Assembly: GCA_030765065.1 (NCBI GenBank)
Contig: CM060988.1
Location: 197,282,565 to 197,346,564 of the forward strand
Reading direction: 5' to 3'
DNA: 64,000 nucleotides
Source of the DNA: Deroplatys truncata
Taxonomy: Eukaryota > Arthropoda > Insecta > Mantodea > Mantidae
In this document: positions 62,101 to 64,000 of the stretch, one piece after another
How the letters are laid out: every line of letters begins with the position of its first letter
Numbering within the stretch: position 1 is the first letter of the stretch
Translations under genes and position numbers: made by a program
Notes under the pieces: generated by a model
Told to the model about the DNA's origin: nothing
Databases searched by the model: none
Seen by the model: the letters and a program-made list of their open reading frames with translations, nothing else

Positions 62101-64000
62101 TGATGTTTCTGTATGTGTGTTTACTTCATGTGAAGCCATCTTGTGACGTCATTCATTTGTTCGGTTTGTAGCTCCATCTAGTGTTAGCAATTTGTGGTAG
62201 TATTAGTGTTTGAAAGAATTTTAATTTTTGTTTACTGTCCTCCGGCTAGCTATTATTTCTCGGTCGAACATGTCTCTTGATCAGAGTGTGTAAACGGAAA
62301 GGAATCTTTTATCCAAATATAACACTGATGAAGAAATTTGTTTAACACATTTATTGTCGAACACGTTAACTATCACATTTGTACATTGATCTTAACACTC
62401 GCCAAACTGAAACTGTTATAATAACTTCTTACTGATCACTCTTAATTTGCGTACTTCAACTTTTTGTATAATTAACCTTACAACACTTTAGATTATTCAT
62501 AATTCTGCTGCGCGTAACTTGTGAATCGATACCCGACGTTTGCCGTACAAATACTTTCGACGAATTGACTGACTGAAGACGACGTGTAGTGTACACAGAT
62601 TTTTGATGAACTGAACGACTGAAGGCGACGTGTAATGTATTGAGATTTTCGATGAACTGACCGCGATCTACCTCTGACTTACTGCTTTTATACACCCACT
62701 CCCCGATATGCCTAAAGATTATAACTGAACTGCAATTGGCTAATAAAACGCGCCAACATTAGCGTCTATTTTTATATCCAATGAAAATTATGAATACATA
62801 TGCTCTAGGGAAACATTCCAGAAGCTTCTAAACGGAAAAAACGCGCCAACATTATGCAACTTCCTCGTTTCCAATAATGATAAACAGCTCACCCCCTCGC
62901 TGCATTATTGCGCGCTATTATTGACAGTTTCAGTAAGGTCGTATAAACTTACTTATCAACAATAATTACAGTCAAGGAACATCTCAAATCAATGTCACAA
63001 AAATGCATATTCATATTACAATCATTATTTACATTTAAGTAATTTGTAATACAAATTACTGCATCAATCTGTAATTGTTCATTAGGTTCCAATAGATTCA
63101 TAATTAACCAGGTTTGCAATTATTTAAGGTTCATCTGATAGCCACAACAATAAATAGTGCACATCATAGTTGTGCCTTTGGTATGCTACTTGTGAGAGTT
63201 GGAGCTCTAACATTGCTAATGTAGTTTGTATCATTAGCATGTAATGATTACAGTTTTATTTAATGAAGTAAATCATTGGTAAAAGTTATATTTTGTAAAT
63301 TATAACAATTACAACTAAAAGGAATAAAACACTAATGGATACAGGTAAATCAGTTACATTTGTTCATTACTTCTCATCCTTGTAAGAGGGACAGAGAAAA
63401 GCTATTCTACAAAACAAAATTAAAATCAGATAAATTTTGTAATCATACCAAATTACTCAGATTAGCATAAACATACTTTAGACAAGTTAAAGTTTTAAGA
63501 AAGAACAGAGTCATTATATTCTTAGATTAACCACAGCATTTCAAATTAATGAAACCATTTCAGTAACAATTGACTGTATAACTGTATGACATTCAGAATC
63601 TCATAGCTTTGTTTCGTGAAGCAACTCTCTTTGATCATGCATATATGAAAAATAAGCATTCACATTCTTTTTCTTTTAAGCTATTTTCTCATTCCTGGGT
63701 TCTAGTAATTACTAATGATATTTTCCTTAACTTTCAGTTTAAACAAAGAGGGAGATTCCAGTTATAAGTCAACATTATTCTCCAATCAAGACTTAAAAAA
63801 ATACATACATTTGAATGTGATAAAGGATGATGAACCTGGCAGAAAATGCCAAAGTGAAGAAAGTGATGATACATACATATCTTCAGTAGAAGCAAGTGTT
63901 GGTTTAAAACAAGCTGATGGTGAAAAGCTTGACAGCATAGCTTCCTGTTTGGAACAAACTAATTTGTTTCAGCAAAGAAACACAAATATAGATATCAATA
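37810..64000 (+). CDS. Host gene: acidic repeat N-terminus, probably of a zinc-finger-type protein (3' end beyond window)
   Basis: Coding exons 37810-38145, 42483-42523 and 63738 to the window edge join without a stop for 213 codons. All sites are GT-AG, phase 0 then phase 2. Residues 1-112 form three tandem acidic repeats. The rest is hydrophilic and rich in Ser, Asp, Lys and Gln. There is no signal peptide or membrane segment. Five psi-K-x-E/D motifs, the usual SUMO-acceptor form, occur in the first 90 residues. Such N-termini are common in insect C2H2 zinc-finger proteins, usually followed by fingers in a last exon, but no finger is in the window. Function is therefore inferred weakly. The introns are 4.3 kb and 21.2 kb and full of transposons. 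Confidence 0.8.
38294..40813 (-). mobile_element. piggyBac-type DNA transposon with TTAA duplication
   Basis: TTAA at 38294-38297 and 40810-40813 bound 2512 bp. Left end: CCCTTTTGGGGATATGGACG. Right end read inward: CCACTTCAGCGATGGCCATT; these are imperfect terminal repeats. Next to the left end is a near-palindrome, GGACGTCATATGATGTCC. TTAA target and C-rich ends fit piggyBac, and a piggyBac transposase relic lies inside. It sits in the first intron of the second host gene, in opposite orientation. Confidence 0.88.
38475..40227 (-). pseudogene. piggyBac transposase pseudogene
   Basis: Three minus-strand frames give the whole protein. N-terminal acidic part: 40227-39865 (SDFEGGIEDIGSSEEEN). 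Core: about 39880-39062, with the catalytic-type motifs VTVDESLMLWKGR and IYLDNWYSS. C-terminus: 38927-38475, with GGVDLVDQ and a cysteine-rich end (CLECRK, CRECDVPLC) like the piggyBac C-terminal zinc-binding domain. All the Asp positions expected of the DDD core are present. The gene is dead: a frameshift near 39880, TAG at 39770-39772, TGA at 39062-39064, and a one-base frameshift near 38930. Confidence 0.88.
40814..41762. other. First-intron stretch without recognised feature
   Basis: AT-rich intron sequence with a G run at 41684-41694. It ends with TTGCAGATAACTTT (41749-41762), the left target duplication of the following SINE1. Confidence 0.5.
41763..42022 (+). mobile_element. SINE1 copy, 5'-truncated, with 14-bp target duplication
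   Basis: TTGCAGATAACTTT flanks both sides (41749-41762 and 42023-42036). The insert begins inside the tRNA-like head (GAGGTTGTGGGTTCAAACCC), so the A-box region is missing. It ends ATTTAATTTAATTTCAG. Truncation at the 5' end with a long target duplication indicates LINE-type target-primed insertion. Confidence 0.88.
42037..42482. other. End of the first intron
   Basis: AT-rich. It ends with the polypyrimidine tract and acceptor TTTTTTTACAG (42472-42482). Nothing else recognised. Confidence 0.55.
42483..42523 (+). CDS. 41-bp micro-exon of the second host gene
   Basis: Between TTTTTTTACAG and CCAAG|GTAAGT. Joined in frame it codes DGIDENFPSTVLP plus two bases (AG) of a Ser codon completed at 63738. 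Phase 0 on entry and phase 2 on exit both match the neighbouring exons, which is the main evidence that it is real. Confidence 0.78.
42524..43410. repeat. Intron stretch with a local ~80-bp dispersed repeat
   Basis: A block with GTGTTAAG, TGGAACTGTTCT, AGCAATGTAATA and TTTGATCAATTTGTA occurs at about 42685-42770. It recurs, diverged, at about 43325-43405 and 43675-43755. It is not found elsewhere in the window. The rest of the interval is unassigned. Confidence 0.6.
43411..43668 (+). mobile_element. SINE1 copy, 5'-truncated
   Basis: Starts in the tRNA-like head at TAGTTCCTGAGGTCGCCGG with a mutated B-box (GGTTAAAACCC). The body runs to GAGCGTCCATAAACAAA. It sits between two copies of the local ~80-bp repeat. 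No clear target duplication seen. Confidence 0.8.
44057..45605. repeat. Minisatellite, about 27 units of 54-58 bp
   Basis: Core unit: TTTGTTGTCACTTAGTATCT, TCTTGGGTGATTCCAGACAT, AATAATCACAATGTTGAA. Variants differ in TTGGG/TTGAG/TTAGG and in CCAAACATAATC versus CCAGACATAATAATC. The first unit and the second-last unit are about 70 bp, with an extra piece (ACAAGGTATGAGATAAATG at the left, ACCAGGTGAGAGGTGAATA at the right). The order of variants repeats in blocks. Located in the second intron of the host gene. Confidence 0.95.
45606..46056. other. Second-intron stretch without recognised feature
   Basis: No gene or shared repeat seen. It ends at TAAGGAAATATAT (46057-46069), the left target duplication of the Penelope-like composite. 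Confidence 0.5.
46214..47276 (-). pseudogene. Penelope-like element, 5'-truncated copy: RT end plus GIY-YIG endonuclease
   Basis: The minus-strand frame carries 350 residues, identical in translation to the plus copy at 48544-49596. It has the end of the reverse transcriptase (YVDD), a linker, and a GIY-YIG endonuclease (AGIYKINCSDCNKVYIGKT) with a CxxC between GIY and YIG. The open frame continues to 47404, but beyond about 47276 it reads antisense through the other copy and is not real. Confidence 0.85.
47277..48535 (+). pseudogene. Penelope-like element, reverse transcriptase N-terminal part
   Basis: An open frame runs from the junction to the frameshift near 48530. No ATG start is visible; the 5' end is cut at the junction. 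Motifs in order: ADKGNKLVVLQKDDY, LPRMYALPKIHKPGNKMRP (the Penelope-type RT entry motif), VSFDVTALFPSVP (motif A with the first catalytic Asp) and GLTMGNP (motif B). An extra T in the run at about 48530-48534 shifts the frame just before SPFLADLFMSY, which the left copy keeps in frame. Confidence 0.87.
48544..49596 (+). CDS. Penelope-like element, RT C-terminus and GIY-YIG endonuclease (frame after the shift)
   Basis: 350 residues from the Met-like position, though translation would need the upstream RT frame. YVDD is at residues 27-30 (RT motif C). A Lys/Asn-rich linker follows. GIY is at 227-229 and YIG at 240-242, with CSDC between, then ETRLKEH and HHFWITNH, giving the zinc-binding pattern of Penelope endonucleases. 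The enzyme pair would nick target DNA and reverse-transcribe the element RNA. Intact here apart from the single-base shift separating it from the RT core. Confidence 0.88.
   Translation: MADLFMSYLETHITTSFPYMFKVWHRYVDDIFTVVPNRFIQDSLALLNLQNQSIKFTIEIEKEGMLPFLDLQIIREQKNLTFGIYRKPTHSTNYIKNKSFNPTTHKHAVLNSLTHRLVYTPLNKKEYQLEYQHIVDTAIHNGYNKTTIDKKIAKFKRQMHIRNTTNLSQQDKELKFKKFTYHPGTFHKFKKIFMKHNISLAPQNKFNIEKLLCNKLKDPIPQDKKAGIYKINCSDCNKVYIGKTKRNLETRLKEHMRCIKYKQMDKSAVSHHFWITNHNIKPNITLVKPAKFAAELDAWEKITIIKNNTHLMNFDLPPPNPLWKYISPPQDATTGSSPKNGNTNNTGQSS
49701..49839. other. Short intron stretch
   Basis: Nothing recognised. Confidence 0.4.
50314..50526 (-). pseudogene. Integrase zinc-binding (H2C2) fragment
   Basis: 70 residues with RGGHMDANKTLTKLHHQFYW and EKWCQQCNIHAT. 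The HHCC zinc-binding signature is visible: H in GGH, H in LHHQ, then C..C in WCQQC. It is the N-terminal domain of a gypsy-type integrase; the catalytic core is missing. Part of the decayed LTR element. Confidence 0.8.
50939..51202 (-). pseudogene. Putative gag N-terminus of the decayed LTR element
   Basis: 87 acidic residues beginning MAVELSEISVKAELDKNSEV, with a helix-like segment (MMEEILEQLLSEVKNMKSVM). It starts just inside the presumed 5' LTR and leader. Position and composition suggest gag. No conserved domain recognised. The interval 50527-50938 between it and the integrase piece has no readable frame. Confidence 0.45.
51668..52569. other. Second-intron stretch without recognised feature
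   Basis: AT-rich. No coding potential or shared repeat recognised. Confidence 0.45.
52570..53290 (-). repeat. Rep-1 copy p, minus strand
   Basis: The inverse complement follows Rep-1 from the TTAAGTTATGC block with a short GT microsatellite (52635-52648). It passes the AACTGTCCTTTTGTA and GGTAAGTAATTTTT positions to CATGACTTCCTCTACCC at about 53268-53283, the 5' end of the family. Diverged but collinear. It is the only copy seen in the second host gene. Confidence 0.65.
53440..54070. repeat. Degenerate tandem repeat (~55-60 bp unit) split by SINE1
   Basis: Units contain TTGTTCCACT, GCAGCTG-like, TCAGTCACATG and AACTGTCTCATATCAC blocks. About five units lie before 53682 and one or two after 54007. 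The SINE1 at 53696-53993 interrupts the array. Confidence 0.65.
53696..53993 (+). mobile_element. SINE1 copy, full length, with 14-bp target duplication
   Basis: TCACTACTTCTTGT occurs at 53682-53695 and 53994-54007. The 298-bp insert has an intact tRNA-like head: CGTCCTCCATGGTGTAGTGG, a GGTGTAGTGGTTACC A-box region and a GGTTCAAACCC B-box. The full body follows, ending CCATTTAATTTAATT. This is the best preserved copy in the window and defines the family ends. Confidence 0.93.
54071..54472. other. Second-intron stretch before Gypsy-2
   Basis: No feature recognised. It ends with ATCT (54469-54472), the left target duplication of Gypsy-2. Confidence 0.5.
54473..55472 (-). repeat. Gypsy-2 3' LTR (left)
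   Basis: 1000 bp, TGATGCAG...CGTAACA on the minus strand. It is adjacent to the purine tract at 55473-55485. Confidence 0.95.
55473..55485 (-). promoter_or_regulatory. Gypsy-2 polypurine tract
   Basis: On the minus strand CTAGTGGGGCATA directly precedes the TG of the 3' LTR. It is the presumed primer for plus-strand synthesis. The same sequence borders the Gypsy-1 3' LTR at 33592-33604. Confidence 0.7.
55486..56193. other. Gypsy-2 non-coding region between pol and the 3' LTR
   Basis: AT-rich and collinear with 33605-34310 of Gypsy-1. No env-like or other frame on the minus strand. The plus-strand frame at 55553-55855 is fortuitous. Confidence 0.7.
56194..57000 (-). pseudogene. Gypsy-2 integrase, catalytic core remainder and C-terminus
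   Basis: The frame resumes at YIFVCYDIFSKYVRIYP and continues through the second catalytic Asp (VLSDNASYF) and the Glu (NPVEREIKE) of the D,D,E triad. The GPY/F-type C-terminal motif (YHGPYEVVE) follows, with stop after TEANDDK. There is no chromodomain. The start of the core with the first catalytic Asp is missing: the previous frame ends KFINFWK-stop at about 57000, and an estimated 40 or more residues are absent between. Confidence 0.88.
56999..57650 (-). pseudogene. Gypsy-2 RNase H end and integrase zinc-binding domain, first half
   Basis: The frame picks up after a shift near 57650 with SLIRFKTYIYQQKVKVYSDH (RNase H), then IIHIPGKNNTFSDLLSR (RNase H to integrase linker). NFHEGLAHSGTDRT follows, with the H-x4-H half of the HHCC zinc domain. 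It then ends at RKFINFWK-stop, before the expected CxxC pair. The integrase zinc domain is therefore cut in two by a deletion. Confidence 0.85.
57604..59586 (-). CDS. Gypsy-2 pol: protease, reverse transcriptase, start of RNase H
   Basis: Open from 59586 (after a stop in this frame) to 57604; first Met at 59502. Numbering from that Met, the aspartic protease active site DSG is at 39-41 and IIIGCDFL at 113-119. The RT motif A Asp is at 373 (SIDLTASYW). YIDD is at 435-438. The RNase H entry is IYVDAS, with Asp at 584. It makes the enzymes for Gag processing and cDNA synthesis. The frame leaves the correct reading near 57650, so the last ~15 residues are not authentic. It is probably expressed as a -1 frameshift fusion to gag. 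Confidence 0.9.
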   Translation of the reverse strand, partial: AGKLLIDSCAVGSQDVFNNSVSITNTNNMPTHTPCNKITATKDKGENFESPHVRMEIAKKEIIATIDSGSSASICSQKFYINLINESNKIIALPTSNLVCRVAIGRMTQVIKTQALLSILIGGENFEVMFLIVNHLICDIIIGCDFLHEYEARIDFKHEELKITKEDREIKVPFIKEKVSVIEMTKDEKNLCDQEFFVQITETDTNSQIKQVVTEYEGNTTPYFQQLIEMPEKVEEFTIQTKDDHVSETDNSWIEKRNEEIIYKCEEAYNITIMQKQILHDVLMNNSSVFSNIPGRCNVYQHTFQVEDVPPYRHKYDNLPISLRDKARQLINSMLENGIIEQSNSQYINSICWSIKRDGSLRLTLDGRYVNKYMKPDHFQSEGIEQLITKLSRGRFLTSIDLTASYWQVELDPQVRDYTSFQYSGIQYRFCVNPFGLKNSGSGFLRAIHSIFGNSADDFLIKYIDDFLIISQTFEEHMNNVHYVLNKLQQHGMTVNILKSKFCVKEINFLGYVVDERGIRPDQKRIEAIMKIPPPRNVKQIRRLLGVLNFQSKFVPRYSAEIEPLRQLLRKNNKWKWTDDHQKCFERVKELFAKSILLERPREDLEYEIYVDASMQGYAGILGQRDINNDFHVISTASRGLTNIERNSSVTQKLEHYISH
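59571..59586 (-). promoter_or_regulatory. gag-pol overlap, candidate -1 frameshift site
   Basis: The gag stop is at 59573-59571. The pol (-1) frame is open only from 59586, so the shift must occur in this 16-nt window. It contains GGAAAAC (59583-59577), close to but not matching the canonical X XXY YYZ heptamer. No downstream pseudoknot was evaluated. Confidence 0.55.
59571..61661 (-). CDS. Gypsy-2 gag, intact, 696 residues
   Basis: Starts MYLRSGRIKKTM. Residues ~60-320 are Asn/Glu/Lys-rich heptad repeats, a long predicted coiled coil. The capsid-like core follows (YNHILSDFLLPKFNENSSPV, FWNVTVQHRIRAMLSHG). The tail is rich in Arg, Gly and Gln (RGQDRRHENN, FRTQGRGTQNN) and lacks CCHC zinc knuckles, so RNA binding probably uses the basic RG-rich tail. 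Gag packages the element RNA. The same gene is broken in Gypsy-1. It ends QENC-stop and overlaps the pol frame by about 16 nt. Confidence 0.92.
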   Translation of the reverse strand: MYLRSGRIKKTMATNNIEETMMEGDNVTVSCNSIQVTENSSNTVEFEGGNVSAESENRTAGNVNFDASIVMEMLRNMNDNMQKNIEKLEQKLTQNMEKNNRELREDIDRSLVQKLDQNKKELREDIGKSITDQLREEIGKSNEKLQHKLDQNREEIEKKFMELDSSMMRMRNENQEMIANEIGEVSKKMLDMSREISNQKSEVNNKIEHVDVKCTELGSRMSSISNELREMMEATNADLIQVQVNFRGEISEIQKESETQRNKLSEEVKVLSIDLNQKLTSEINKHQAVQNENNKKLEQTIENLQGTVNRLELNSRVNICDVNVSDVQNNDRGSSSGLTNNVSDAAASSIANAETQSAQVTLENLNMGVGNLQNYNHILSDFLLPKFNENSSPVQFIAELSEYFQIKKIPEALKMIVVKRCLDQKTLDWLQMVSGGEISYESFKRLFMNRFWNVTVQHRIRAMLSHGQFNPREGISMTDYLLKHASQVRNLSPPINEEDFVSLLARHYPLRIQNYLLIAKPRSIYEMTELMTALEQQEEDTSREWEHRLLDVRDRRNYQGSYQQSRGQDRRHENNTRQRYQSYVPQFERSRIDGRPGRQEQINYVRTDRLPERGQNYGRRYIRQRGNFTHWRENNNRERSEERQENYVPRGHNLRNRGFRTQGRGTQNNGSDNEIDLAPVRNGSPVREHGNKQENC
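62048..62065 (-). promoter_or_regulatory. Gypsy-2 primer binding site (tRNA-Lys type)
   Basis: On the minus strand TGGCGCCCAACGTGGGGC lies three bases past the 5' LTR. It is complementary to the 3' 18 nt of tRNA-Lys(CTT) as known from retroviruses that use tRNA-Lys1,2. It is preserved exactly here and altered in Gypsy-1. Confidence 0.8.
62069..63066 (-). repeat. Gypsy-2 5' LTR (right)
   Basis: 998 bp, TG...CA on the minus strand, about 99% identical to the left LTR by eye. Confidence 0.95.
63067..63737. other. End of the second intron
   Basis: AT-rich, no repeat recognised. It ends with the polypyrimidine tract and acceptor TTAACTTTCAG (63727-63737). Confidence 0.55.
63738..64000 (+). CDS. 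Third coding exon of the second host gene (continues past the window)
   Basis: Its first base completes a Ser codon with AG from the micro-exon; 87 codons are then open to the window end. It begins LNKEGDSSYKSTLFSNQDLK and ends NTNIDIN. Hydrophilic and rich in Ser, Lys, Asp and Gln, with no domain recognised yet. The chance of 263 open bases in the only phase that fits both upstream exons, behind a good acceptor, is modest, so I take it as real. Confidence 0.72.

Larger units (their letters stand above)
54473..63066 (-). mobile_element. Gypsy-2: Ty3/gypsy LTR retrotransposon, 8.6 kb, near-complete
   Basis: Flanked by ATCT at 54469-54472 and 63067-63070. LTRs of 1000 and 998 bp differ by about seven substitutions and one 2-base gap by eye, which suggests a recent insertion. 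Order on the minus strand: 5' LTR (right), tRNA-Lys-type primer site, gag, pol (protease, reverse transcriptase, RNase H, integrase), non-coding 3' part, purine tract, 3' LTR (left). No env-like frame lies between pol and the 3' LTR. Pol carries a frameshift and an integrase deletion. It occupies the second intron of the host gene in antisense orientation. Confidence 0.95.

Overview
The window is nuclear DNA from an arthropod, most likely an insect with a large, repeat-rich genome. I infer this from an insect-type paramyosin gene with canonical GT-AG introns, very AT-rich introns, and a dense mix of decayed and recent animal transposons. There are no bacterial operons, no CRISPR array and no convincing free-standing tRNA or rRNA gene.

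Region 1 (1-18,000, + strand) holds the 3' half of the paramyosin gene (Prm). The clearest object is the alternative short form, miniparamyosin. It has its own candidate muscle promoter (E-box 4777, MEF2 site 4844, TATA 4863), a unique first coding exon (5089-5855), and six coiled-coil exons shared with full-length paramyosin (7958-16643). All splice phases agree and the joined product is 625 residues. Exons used only by full-length paramyosin lie upstream of the window. The introns carry a LINE fragment, tRNA-derived SINEs, mariner remnants and copies of a ~0.9-1.1 kb dispersed family called Rep-1 here.

Region 2 (18,000-32,600) is intergenic and built almost entirely of nested repeats. It has Rep-1 copies, many head-to-tail, interrupted by a complete but dead mariner, two SINE1 copies and another SINE. 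It also has a Tc1/mariner-type element with a foldback MITE next to its right end, and a LINE 3' end interrupted by a small element with an 8-bp target duplication.

Region 3 (32,642-37,345) is an LTR retrotransposon (Gypsy-1) with matching LTRs and a 4-bp target duplication. Its interior is deleted so that gag runs into the last codons of pol.

Region 4 (37,758-64,000) is a second host gene on the + strand. Its coding exons are at 37,810-38,145, 42,483-42,523 and 63,738 to the window edge, joined in frame by canonical sites. The protein starts with an acidic region of three 41-43-residue repeats carrying IKxE-type motifs, as in the N-termini of some insect C2H2 zinc-finger proteins; no finger is inside the window. 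Its first intron holds a broken piggyBac element. Its second intron (21.2 kb) holds a 27-unit minisatellite, an inverted pair of Penelope-like elements with GIY-YIG endonuclease, a decayed LTR element, a SINE1 copy with a perfect target duplication, and an 8.6-kb Ty3/gypsy element (Gypsy-2). Gypsy-2 has ~99% identical LTRs but a damaged pol.

The two host genes show no evident functional link. The transposons are related across the window: Gypsy-1 and Gypsy-2 are one family, SINE1 appears six times and Rep-1 about sixteen times. All alignments and identities were made by eye.
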